This document shows positions 1 through 6,402 of a stretch of DNA of 7,501 bases, one piece after another. The first letter of the stretch is position 1, and each line of letters begins with the position of its first letter. The position numbers and the translations under genes were made by a program. The notes beneath the pieces were generated by a model that was not told the origin of the DNA, searched no databases, and saw only the letters and a list, made by a program, of their open reading frames with translations. Origin of the DNA: CALBTQ01 sp036743315 (GTDB lineage: Bacteria; Lernaellota; Lernaellaia; Lernaellales; Lernaellaceae); assembly GCA_036743315.1 (NCBI GenBank), contig DAINPV010000198.1, positions 1-7,501 of the forward strand, written 5' to 3'.

Positions 1-300
1 GCCACCTCTACGTGTACAGCTCCTGCCGTCTTCGATAAGCGAGGTATCCTTCATTTACTACGTCCCTCCTGACGTTCCGGCCTTCAGGGTTTCCCCCTAC
101 TATGCCTTCATCTGACTTCTTACAGTGACTGGCCCTTATTCTTGGTTATTCAGGGCTTTTGCCATCCTTGGCGTTGATAGCCTAGGCTCATCTGCAAGAC
201 CTCCTCGGGTAAGAACATCCTCTTTCCTTCCATCCACCTGCCCCATTTACACCACCGGTTCCGTATAGCATTTGGACTTCGGTTTGTCATGCAACCTCAC
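1..300 (-). mobile_element. Group II intron-like 5' segment, partial, antisense to the SGNH gene
   Basis: Seen: this block is about 51% GC by hand count, lower than the following genes, and has no good coding frame. Read on the minus strand it begins GTGAGG at 300, close to the GUGYG consensus at the 5' end of group II introns. It has short stems: ACGTC/GACGT (60-64 with 71-75), ACCTC/GAGGT (4-8 with 41-45), AGGG/CCCT around a GGAAA loop near 86-98, and GCCCT/AGGGC near 133-157. A start-less minus-strand frame (145 to 11) contains KKSDEGIV, which resembles, from memory, the region just before or at the N-terminus of group II reverse transcriptases. Inference: the 5' RNA part of a group II intron or a derivative, with its maturase expected beyond base 1. 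It looks short for a complete domain I to III, so it may be degenerate. It could instead be the end of another insertion element. No reverse transcriptase is visible in the window. Confidence 0.5.
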
Positions 301-1105
301 CCAAACGCTGCCGCATCTGATCGAAGTGCGCCTGCGCCAACTGAGCGGCAACGACAAATGGGAGGTGGCGAATTTCGGATTGTCGGGCGCGCACTCGGCC
401 GATCTGCACAACCTGGCGCGGCTGCTGCCGGACAACATCGATTACGTAGTCGTCACGCTCAACTACAAGTTCCTCGGCCCGCTGGGCATGAAACCGCGCG
501 AGATCTTTCCCGAGCTGATTCCGCCGGAAATGGCCGACGCCGAAACGAAACGCCAAGTCTGGCGGCATTTCCTCTACGAGCACTGGTTCACCTGGCGCAA
601 CGGATCGTGGGTCGCCGACCGGATCTTCGGCGACCGTCCGGGCAACTGGCTGCGGCGTAAGTGCAGCGAGGCCGCGGCCGCCATCGAAGGCCGGGAATCG
701 GTGCACGAGGATCGCTGGACGCCGGCGTACATCAACAAAATGCGTCGCGCGATGTCAGTGTCGCCGCTGGCCAGCGGCAATCCGGCGATCCACCAACTGG
801 GCGAAATGTTGCTGTACCTCAACAGCCGGGGCTGGCCGACGGTCGTATACGTCACGCCGTTCGATTGGGACAAAATCGAACGGTTCGGCATCGCCAACAA
901 ATGGCAGGTTATGCAGCACCTGAACCACCTGGGCTTGCGCATCGAGCGGCAGACCGGCGCGGTGTTCGTCAACCTATGCGATATCGGCCGTTCGGATTGG
1001 TTCATCGACCTGGACCACCTGACCGAAACCGGCCGCCGCGAGTTGGCCGAAGTGCTGGTCCAGCGCGTGATGATGCGCCGGGTGCCGGCAAGGAACGGGC
1101 AATGA
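301..1105 (+). pseudogene. SGNH-hydrolase-like protein, 5'-truncated C-terminal fragment
   Basis: The frame is open from about 302 and ends at a TGA at 1103-1105, giving about 267 residues. It starts with TLPHLIEVRLRQ, the kind of helix that in SGNH proteins follows the N-terminal GDS block; that block, with the catalytic serine, is absent. FGLSGAHSADL near 376-408 fits the second conserved block. The C-terminus has FIDLDHLTETG, with an Asp (1007-1009) and His (1016-1018) spaced as the DxxH motif of block V. Next to an MBOAT gene, this family usually helps O-acetylate an exported glycan (AlgJ/AlgX-like roles), acting in the periplasm. The frame can be read back to a TTG at 272, but those codons belong to the adjoining intron-like block and there is no sensible signal peptide, so this is most likely a disrupted gene. 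If the upstream piece exists beyond base 1, the insertion was simple; if not, this is a deletion junction. Confidence 0.65.
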
Positions 1106-2238
1106 TCGTTTCCACCTTCGCCATTACCGCCTTGATCGTCGCCGCGCTAACCATGCGCCTCCTACCGATGGGACGCTCGCGGGCGATCGCCCTGGCCGCG
1201 ATCAACCTGCTGATGCTCGTTTACCTGCTGCGTGAAACGGCGCCGTTGGCCGTGGGTCTGATTGTCGGCGCCTGGTTGTTGTTGCGCGGCGGACCCGGAC
1301 CATTGGCGCGCTGGCGAATGTTGACCGTCATAACGTTGATGTTGGGATTGTTGCTGTGGCCCAAGCTCGACGATGTCGTGTCCGCGGACCTTCATTTCCC
1401 GGCGCTGATCGGCATCAGCTACCTCGCCTTCTGCGTGATCGGCCTGGCGGTGGATCGTCACCGGGGGCGTATCGAGCGCGTCGACTTCTGGGATTTCTGG
1501 AATTGGTTGTCGTTCTTCCCCTCATTCACCGCGGGACCGATTCGCCGCTTCGCCCCCTTCGCCGCGCAGATGAACGGCGAGACCGCCGCGCCCGATCGAC
1601 TTTACGGCGCGTTGCGGGTGATGATCGGCCTGGTCAAGCGCCTCGCCTTTGCGGCGATGCTCGCTCCGACCGCCGCGTTGATGCGCGATCCATCGGCCAC
1701 ACCGATCGAACTGTGGATGGGCATGTATGCCTATGCTTTCAAAATCTATCTGGATTTTTCCGCCTACACCGATATCGCCATCGGTGCGGCGAACATGCTG
1801 GGGCTGCGGATCGAAGAAAACTTCAACTGGCCCTACCTGGCGACGAACATCTCGGTGTTCTGGAAACGCTGGCATATGAGTCTGACCGGCTGGCTGCGCG
1901 ATTACCTGTTCATTCCGCTCGGCGGCAGCCGCGGCGGTCGGGCGCGCACCACGCTGAACACGGTGATCGTTATGGTCGTCATCGGCTTATGGCACGGTCT
2001 GCAACTGAATTTCCTGGCCTGGGGCCTGTATCATGCCCTCGGTCTGCTGATCTACCGTGCCTACACCAACCTGCTGCGCCATGGCGACCGGACAGTCAAA
2101 CCCGGCTTCTGGCGGCGGTTGGGCGCCGGATTGTTGACCTTCCATTTCGTCGCCTTCGGTTGGATCTTTTTCAATTGCGGCTTCTGGGAGGCCTTCGCCG
2201 TGATTATCCGTATGTTCCATGGGGAGGTGCCGCTATGA
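1102..2238 (+). CDS. MBOAT family membrane O-acyltransferase (AlgI/DltB-like)
   Basis: This 378-residue polytopic membrane protein would move an acyl group, probably acetyl, across the inner membrane for attachment to an exported polysaccharide. Hydrophobic segments fill residues 1-120 and recur to the end. The MBOAT signature is clear: SFTAGPIRRF at 141-150, YLDFSAYTDIAIG at 206-218, FNWPYLATNISVFWKRWHMS at 241-260 and GWLRDYLFIPLGGSRGG at 273-289. The conserved catalytic-type histidine is His298 in LWHG, with His258 in WKRWH. It is short against AlgI (about 460-520) and nearer DltB length. The ATG at 1102 is chosen because it overlaps the SGNH stop as ATGA and has AAGGAA at 1090-1095. The frame can be read back to 661, but only across the SGNH gene. 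Its C-terminal codons carry the ribosome site of the next small gene. The acceptor glycan cannot be named from the sequence. If the upstream SGNH partner is truly broken, transfer may be impaired or need another partner. Confidence 0.93.
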   Translation: MIVSTFAITALIVAALTMRLLPMGRSRAIALAAINLLMLVYLLRETAPLAVGLIVGAWLLLRGGPGPLARWRMLTVITLMLGLLLWPKLDDVVSADLHFPALIGISYLAFCVIGLAVDRHRGRIERVDFWDFWNWLSFFPSFTAGPIRRFAPFAAQMNGETAAPDRLYGALRVMIGLVKRLAFAAMLAPTAALMRDPSATPIELWMGMYAYAFKIYLDFSAYTDIAIGAANMLGLRIEENFNWPYLATNISVFWKRWHMSLTGWLRDYLFIPLGGSRGGRARTTLNTVIVMVVIGLWHGLQLNFLAWGLYHALGLLIYRAYTNLLRHGDRTVKPGFWRRLGAGLLTFHFVAFGWIFFNCGFWEAFAVIIRMFHGEVPL

Positions 2239-2348
2239 AACGCTGGTTGACCGATTTTTGGTGGAGCCTGTTGATCGCCTCGTTGATCGCCGCGGCTTGC
2301 ATCTTTGCCGCCAACGGTCCCGTCGATTTTCTCTATCAAAATTTTTGA
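2235..2348 (+). CDS. 37-residue single-pass membrane micropeptide, DUF5989-like
   Basis: The ATG at 2235 overlaps the MBOAT stop as ATGA, and GGGGAGG at 2221-2227 is a strong Shine-Dalgarno sequence 7 bases upstream. The 37-residue product opens with MKRWLTDFWWS, then one hydrophobic helix (about residues 11-26, SLLIASLIAAACIFAA), then NGPVDFLYQNF. This layout (basic aromatic N-terminus, one helix, short tail ending in F-x-Y-x-x-F) resembles the DUF5989 small proteins that, from memory, sit near MBOAT, SGNH and carbamoyltransferase genes in surface-glycan loci; those are usually somewhat longer (about 45-55). The similarity is judged by eye. Inference: an accessory subunit or stabiliser of the MBOAT complex in the inner membrane. 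Its initiation signals and coupling argue strongly that it is translated; its function is unknown. Confidence 0.72.
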   Translation: MKRWLTDFWWSLLIASLIAAACIFAANGPVDFLYQNF

Positions 2349-2390
2349 AAATGCCGATGACATTATGAATGGGAAGTTAATTCACCGTTC

Positions 2391-2419
2391 TTTACAGTTT
2401 TGCGACAACTGGTTAACAT
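2391..2419 (+). promoter_or_regulatory. Candidate sigma70-type promoter for the hybrid kinase
   Basis: TTTACA (2391-2396) and TAACAT (2414-2419) are 17 bases apart, 5/6 and 4/6 matches to the -35 and -10 consensus. They lie in the AT-rich spacer between the MBOAT cassette and the kinase. A second pairing, TTGCGA (2400-2405) with TAGAAT (2426-2431), has a 20-base spacer and is less likely. No terminator hairpin was found between the cassette and this site, so read-through is possible. Confidence 0.35.
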
Positions 2420-2448
2420 TTCCTGTAGAATTTTTCCGTTTTCGGTTC

Positions 2449-2480
2449 GAGGGGTCGGCTTCATGGGGGACCATAAAAAA
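2449..2480 (+). promoter_or_regulatory. Conflicting translation-start signals of the kinase: SD plus ATG out of frame, then A6 tract
   Basis: GAGGGG (2449-2454) stands 8 bases before an ATG at 2463, the best-placed start signal here, but this ATG is one base out of frame with the kinase. Its reading runs MGDHKK and then leaves the kinase frame at the six As of 2475-2480. One extra A, or a -1 slip on the tract, would give MGDHKKILSSSTEERF and continue straight into the first PAS domain. The in-frame alternative is a TTG at 2483 with GGGGGA at 2465-2470, 12 bases upstream. An in-frame stop at 2474-2476 rules out starts further upstream in the kinase frame. Confidence 0.6.
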
Positions 2481-2482
2481 TC

Positions 2483-4426
2483 TTGTCCTCAAGCACCGAA
2501 GAGCGGTTCCGCCGCTTATTCGACGCCCAACCCGAATGCGTTTTTCACATTTCCGGCGATGGGCATTTTCTGGACGTCAACAAGACGGTCACTGAAATTC
2601 TGGGCTATCGGCGCGAGGAACTGATCGGCAAAAGCCTTCGCATGCTCGTGCCGGACGAGTCGATCGAGGACAGCTTCGAGAAAATCCGTCAGTTGCAGCA
2701 AGGGACCAAAATCGACTGCTACCGTAAAAATTTCATCGCCAAAGACGGCGAATCGATCCCTTTTGAAATTACCGTTTCCGGCTCGCTAAGCGAAGAAGGC
2801 GAGTTGATCGTCCAAAGCATCGCGCGCGATCTGCGCGAACAATTGGAAACGGAAAAGAAACTGCTGCACAGCCAGAACCTGCTCAACACGCTCATCGAAT
2901 CGGCGGTCGATGCGATCTGGATGAAAGACCGCAACCTGCGTTTCACGCTGGTCAATAGTTACTTTGCCAACATTTTAGGCATGTCGCCGCAGCAGATCAT
3001 CGGTCACAAGGGCGAGGAGGTTCTGCCCAAGGAGTTGTACGAGCCCAACGAGGAAGAAGATCGTCAGTTACTGAAATTCGGCAAGACAATGACCAACGAG
3101 TACCGCTTAAAGATCGCCGGCGAAGAGCGGATTTTCCATACGGTCAAAGCGCCGTTGCGCAACGCCGACGGCCGCATCACCGGTCTGATCGCCATCGCGC
3201 GCGACATGACGCAGGAACATACCCTGACCCAACAACTGCTGCAGGCGCAAAAAATGGAGGCGATCGGTTCGTTGGCGGGCGGCATCGCCCATGATTTCAA
3301 CAACGTACTGACCGGGATCATCGGCAACCTCAGCCTGGGCCTGCTTAAACTCGACGAAGGGGATGACATTCGCGAGTATCTCACCCTCGCCCACGACGCA
3401 GCCAACGACGCCACGCGGCTGATCCGTCAACTGCTGCAGATCACGCGACGCGAACCGGCCAGCAAGTCGTCGATTCACCTGGAAAGCCTGGTCGACGAAC
3501 TGTTTGCGCTGCTGCAATCCACCTTCGACAAACGCATCAGTGTGCAAAAGGACATCCCGACGGACCTCTGGCCGATCAATGGCGATCGCAGTCAGATCAA
3601 TCAAATTTTAATGAACCTGTGCGTGAACGCCCGCGACGGTCTGTACGAGCGCTACGGTTCAAACTTTCAGAACGCGCCGGGCAATCCCTGGCTGTCGCTG
3701 AACGCCGAAAATATCACGCTGTCCGAAACGGCAGCGCACGGCATGCGCAACGCCAAGCCGGGTCAGTATGTGTGCATCACCGTGTCCGACAACGGCATCG
3801 GCATGAACAAACAGACCATGGAGCGGGTTTTCGAACCGTTCTTCACTACCAAACCGAAGGAAAGCGGCACCGGCCTGGGGCTGTCGATGGTCTATTGGAT
3901 CGTCGCCAACCACGGCGGTTGGGTGTCGATCGAAAGCGAACCGGGCATCGGCACGGACATCATCATCTATTTCCCCCGCGCGGAAAAAGCGGAGGAAAGA
4001 AAGACCGATGTGATGACCCTGCCCAAGCCCGCCGCCGTCGGCCATTGCACCGTGCTGATCGTGGAAGACGAGGAAAATGTACGCAAATTGTTGCGCCGCA
4101 TCCTCGCGACGAGCGATTTCACCATTTACGAAGCAGCCAACGGCCTGGACGCGATGCAGGTGATTGGCGAAAAAGCCGGTGAACTGAATCTGATCGTCCT
4201 CGATTTGATCATGCCCGAAATGTCGGGGCAGGAAGTGTTGTTCAACATGCGTCGTGACGGCATCAACATACCGACGTTGGTGTGCAGCGGATACCCCGGC
4301 GAAATTAACAAAGAAGGGCTCGAAGAACTCGGGGCGCAGTATTTTCTCAGCAAGCCGTTCACGCCCGTCCAGTTTTTACGCAAGGTGTATGACATTCTGG
4401 AAAGCCACGCCCCCACCGCCTCTTGA
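2483..4426 (+). CDS. Hybrid sensor histidine kinase, PAS-PAS-HisKA-HATPase-REC
   Basis: This 647-residue kinase (counted from the TTG) would sense a signal through two PAS domains, autophosphorylate on histidine and pass phosphate to its own receiver. Domains: PAS at about 5-118 (FRRLFDAQPECVFHISGDG at the front), PAS at about 128-243 (TLIESAVDAIWMKDRNL), HisKA with LAGGIAHDFNN and His270, ATPase with N-box NLCVNARDG (Asn382), DNGIGM (436-441), FEPFFTTK (450-457) and GTGLGL (462-467), then REC at about 522-640 with acidic Glu528/Asp529, phosphoacceptor Asp574 in LDLIMPEMSG, Ser602 and Lys624. All key residues are present. No transmembrane helix or signal peptide is visible, so it is probably cytoplasmic. 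No response regulator with a DNA-binding or enzymatic output lies beside it, so its partner is elsewhere. The start is uncertain because a better-placed ATG at 2463 is out of frame. The phosphate may leave the receiver through a separate phosphotransfer protein. Confidence 0.93.
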   Translation: MSSSTEERFRRLFDAQPECVFHISGDGHFLDVNKTVTEILGYRREELIGKSLRMLVPDESIEDSFEKIRQLQQGTKIDCYRKNFIAKDGESIPFEITVSGSLSEEGELIVQSIARDLREQLETEKKLLHSQNLLNTLIESAVDAIWMKDRNLRFTLVNSYFANILGMSPQQIIGHKGEEVLPKELYEPNEEEDRQLLKFGKTMTNEYRLKIAGEERIFHTVKAPLRNADGRITGLIAIARDMTQEHTLTQQLLQAQKMEAIGSLAGGIAHDFNNVLTGIIGNLSLGLLKLDEGDDIREYLTLAHDAANDATRLIRQLLQITRREPASKSSIHLESLVDELFALLQSTFDKRISVQKDIPTDLWPINGDRSQINQILMNLCVNARDGLYERYGSNFQNAPGNPWLSLNAENITLSETAAHGMRNAKPGQYVCITVSDNGIGMNKQTMERVFEPFFTTKPKESGTGLGLSMVYWIVANHGGWVSIESEPGIGTDIIIYFPRAEKAEERKTDVMTLPKPAAVGHCTVLIVEDEENVRKLLRRILATSDFTIYEAANGLDAMQVIGEKAGELNLIVLDLIMPEMSGQEVLFNMRRDGINIPTLVCSGYPGEINKEGLEELGAQYFLSKPFTPVQFLRKVYDILESHAPTAS

Positions 4427-4450
4427 CCGATCCCGTTCGATTTTTTTATT
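4423..4450 (+). promoter_or_regulatory. Candidate promoter for the GlsB/YeaQ-like gene
   Basis: TTGACC (4423-4428) and TTTATT (4445-4450) are 16 bases apart, 5/6 and 4/6 matches to consensus. The -35 overlaps the kinase stop codon. A start site near 4457 would leave a short leader containing the Shine-Dalgarno GGAGG at 4463-4467. It would let the membrane protein and the overlapping glycosyltransferase be expressed apart from the kinase. Confidence 0.35.
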
Positions 4451-4473
4451 GTGAAACATCACGGAGGTAACCC

Positions 4474-4740
4474 ATGGCGAATTTGGGATGGCTGGGTTGG
4501 ATCATCCTCGGCGGACTCGCCGGCGCGCTGGCCTCAAAAATCACCGGCACCGAGCACGGCTGTCTGATGAACGTAATTCTGGGCATCGTCGGCGCGTTCG
4601 TCGGCGGCATCCTTTTCAACTTGCTGGGCGGCAGCGGCGTAACCGGTTGCAACATCTGGAGCCTGGTGGTCGCCACCGTGGGGGCCGTGGTCTTTTTAGC
4701 CGTGGCCCGTGCCTTTGCCTCCCCGCCGCGTTATCGTTGA
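4474..4740 (+). CDS. GlsB/YeaQ/YmgE family small membrane protein
   Basis: This 88-residue protein matches the transglycosylase-associated GlsB/YeaQ/YmgE family in length and layout: glycine-rich hydrophobic segments at about 5-20 (WLGWIILGGLAGALASKITG), 31-52 (LMNVILGIVGAFVGGILFNL) and 60-82 (IWSLVVATVGAVVFLAVARAF). The usual pattern, a GLAG-type first helix followed by GIVGAFVGG, is intact. Family members are inner-membrane proteins linked to envelope or general stress; no enzymatic activity is established. Cys30 and Cys59 occupy loop positions. The ATG is supported by GGAGG at 4463-4467, 6 bases away. The gene sits 47 bases after the kinase, and its stop overlaps the apparent start of the glycosyltransferase, so the two are probably co-translated. 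Whether the kinase controls it cannot be told from sequence. Confidence 0.9.
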   Translation: MANLGWLGWIILGGLAGALASKITGTEHGCLMNVILGIVGAFVGGILFNLLGGSGVTGCNIWSLVVATVGAVVFLAVARAFASPPRYR

Positions 4741-6350
4741 AAACGACGTTCCCATTCTCTCTGAAACAATCGGTTGCCGCCCTGTTGTGGCTGATTCCGC
4801 TGTTGATGCTGCTGGCGCTGGGCTTGAAGTTCGTCACTTACGGGTATCCGTTTTCGCCCCTCACCCAATTGCCCCCGCAAGGGTGGGACGATTGGAGTCA
4901 CCTACAAAAAACCTTCGAGACCTACCGTCAACTCCAGACCGATCCCGGCGCGTTGCCGGAACTGGCGCGGGGCGGTGATTACCTGAAATGGCCGCCGTTG
5001 TTTTATTGGTTGACCGCCGCGGCGCTGAGCATCCGCTACGATGTCGCCTCGCTGTATGCGGTGCTGTTCCTGCTGGCCGCCGGCTGCCTGGCCGCGATTT
5101 ACGCGCTGGCGCGCACGATTCTCGACGACCATGTTCTGGCTTTACTCGCGGTCGCCTTGTTCACGGCGAATCCAGTGTGGATCGAAACGGCGCTCTCCTA
5201 CAATCTGGAGACGATCCTGCTCGCCGCTACCGCCGCGTTTTTCGCGCTGCTGTTCGCCGCGCCGGTCCGACGCGGCTTGCCCGGGGCGCCGCTGTTGGGG
5301 TGCGTCGGTGCGCTCCTATTGCTGAGTAAAACGGTGATCCTCGTTCCGCTGTTGCCCGCCGCAATCGGCTTCCTGTTGTGGAACCTGCGCGACGCCGCAC
5401 GGGCGAAACGACAGTGGCATGGCCCGTTGTCGTTTATGATGCCCGGCTTGCTGCTGATCGCCTGCTGGTACCTGCCGCAAGCGGGCCAGTGGCGCAATTT
5501 TCTCTCTTCCGATCTAGCCGCTTCGGCGAGCGTCGACAATCCACCGCTGTTCTATGTGCGCACGTTGTTCGTCGATTATCTATATGCGCCGCTGCTGGTC
5601 GCGGCCTTGATCGCCTGGCGTCGGCGCGACGAATCGGGCCAACGTATGTTTGCCGACGGGCGGTTGTTCGCCCTGGTCCTGGGCGCCGTCGCAGGCCTTG
5701 TTTTCTTCTCCCTGATCGGCGCCAAGCACGAATGGTATCTGCTGTCGCCCTATTTGCTGCTGACCTTGCCGACCCTGGCCGCGCTTAAAAACGCCGCCCC
5801 GCCGTGGCGCCGAGCGCTGATCGTCGCACTGTTCCTGTTGTACGGCGGCTTTACCGTCTATTTCGCCGCTTGGGAAATGCCGCGCGAAACACCGACCCGC
5901 CGGCTGTATCCCCCGGGTCATTCGGTGCTGCGCGGCTACGCCAATTTCAAACCGCCGATCGCCGTGGTCGCCCATCAATTGCGCGCGCACTTTTCACCCG
6001 AAGACCTGCGCGACCTCGCCATTCTTCCTCCGGCCGTCGATGATCGTTTCGATTGGCAGGCCATGCAGCTTGTCGCGCTGCACGATGCGCGCTACGTACC
6101 GTTTTTATTCAACATCACCCTGAATGAACAAACGCCCGCCTCCTGGGAACGCCTGCGGACAATCCTCGTCTTCCTCTCCCCTGAAGCCGAAGAAGCGACC
6201 TGTGCGACGATCAACAACCAGGCGGCGCATGACAACGACCCGCAATTGTGCGTGCAGTTTGTCTCCTTCCTGCGCGATCATTGCCGCGAAAAGCGCCGCA
6301 TTCCTCTCGTCGACGATTATTCCATGGCCGTTTTTCGGCGCGTCGACTGA
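4737..6350 (+). CDS. GT-C fold membrane glycosyltransferase (ArnT/PMT-like)
   Basis: This predicted protein of 537 residues has many membrane helices up to about 380 and a soluble C-terminal part (about 390-537) with few hydrophobic runs. After the first helix comes an outer loop with Asp51-Asp52 in QGWDDWSHLQ, the place where GT-C enzymes keep catalytic acidic residues, and DYLKWPPLFYWLT at 81-93, which resembles the K-P-P-L-x-x-W motif of ArnT/PMT enzymes. GAKHEWYLLSPYLLL (328-342) matches the later K-x-x-W-Y-L-L-P-like motif. Such enzymes take a sugar from a polyprenyl-phosphate donor and add it to lipid or protein on the periplasmic side; donor and acceptor here are unknown. The start is uncertain: TTG at 4737 overlaps the previous TGA (TTGA) and gives MKTTFPFSLKQS before the first helix, but no clear Shine-Dalgarno precedes it. 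The next ATG, 4806, lies inside the first helix. The frame is open far upstream only as a shadow of the previous gene. Confidence 0.82.
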   Translation: MKTTFPFSLKQSVAALLWLIPLLMLLALGLKFVTYGYPFSPLTQLPPQGWDDWSHLQKTFETYRQLQTDPGALPELARGGDYLKWPPLFYWLTAAALSIRYDVASLYAVLFLLAAGCLAAIYALARTILDDHVLALLAVALFTANPVWIETALSYNLETILLAATAAFFALLFAAPVRRGLPGAPLLGCVGALLLLSKTVILVPLLPAAIGFLLWNLRDAARAKRQWHGPLSFMMPGLLLIACWYLPQAGQWRNFLSSDLAASASVDNPPLFYVRTLFVDYLYAPLLVAALIAWRRRDESGQRMFADGRLFALVLGAVAGLVFFSLIGAKHEWYLLSPYLLLTLPTLAALKNAAPPWRRALIVALFLLYGGFTVYFAAWEMPRETPTRRLYPPGHSVLRGYANFKPPIAVVAHQLRAHFSPEDLRDLAILPPAVDDRFDWQAMQLVALHDARYVPFLFNITLNEQTPASWERLRTILVFLSPEAEEATCATINNQAAHDNDPQLCVQFVSFLRDHCREKRRIPLVDDYSMAVFRRVD

Positions 6351-6352
6351 CC

Positions 6353-6366
6353 GTTTTCGAGAAAAC
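6353..6366. repeat. 14-base palindrome next to a promoter -35
   Basis: GTTTTCGAGAAAAC reads as GTTTTC-GA-GAAAAC, a 6-base inverted repeat around two bases, just 2 bases after the glycosyltransferase stop and touching the -35 at 6367. It is too short and AT-rich to be a convincing terminator and has no T-run after it, so an operator or chance palindrome are the alternatives. Confidence 0.45.
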
Positions 6367-6395
6367 TTGCAAAAATGCGATTCTTTTCCTATTCT
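6367..6395 (+). promoter_or_regulatory. Candidate promoter of the GNAT gene, possibly leaderless
   Basis: TTGCAA (6367-6372) and TATTCT (6390-6395) are exactly 17 bases apart, each 4/6 to consensus. A start site 7 bases past the -10 falls at 6402-6403, on or next to the ATG of the acetyltransferase at 6403. No purine-rich Shine-Dalgarno lies between -10 and ATG (the sequence is AGCGCCC), which fits a leaderless mRNA. Confidence 0.42.
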
Positions 6396-6402
6396 AGCGC
6401 CC

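Noticed and set aside
179..188. AGCCTAGGCT perfect palindrome
   Set aside because: Ten bases is within chance or a piece of RNA structure inside the intron-like block; there is no second copy to make it an operator or repeat.
1..300. tRNA, rRNA or CRISPR content in the first 300 bases
   Set aside because: No cloverleaf, no familiar rRNA string and no regularly spaced direct repeats were found.
661..1101. In-frame upstream extension of the MBOAT frame
   Set aside because: It lies wholly over the SGNH gene in another frame, and its arginine/proline-rich composition is typical of a GC-rich shadow frame. The ATG at 1102 has a ribosome site and an overlap with the preceding stop.
1356..2234. Long plus-strand open frame leading into the micropeptide
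   Set aside because: Upstream of 2235 it is arginine-rich shadow of the MBOAT gene. Only the part from the ATG at 2235, with its own ribosome site, has protein-like character.
2436..2445. CCGTTTTCGG as a hairpin or operator upstream of the kinase
   Set aside because: The stem is only three bases and neither flank extends it. Its likeness to the palindrome at 6353 is limited to a short shared string.
4427..4450. T-run at 4441-4447 as a rho-independent terminator of the kinase
   Set aside because: No stable GC stem stands before the T-run; only a three-base pairing (CGA/TCG) is visible. A promoter reading fits better.
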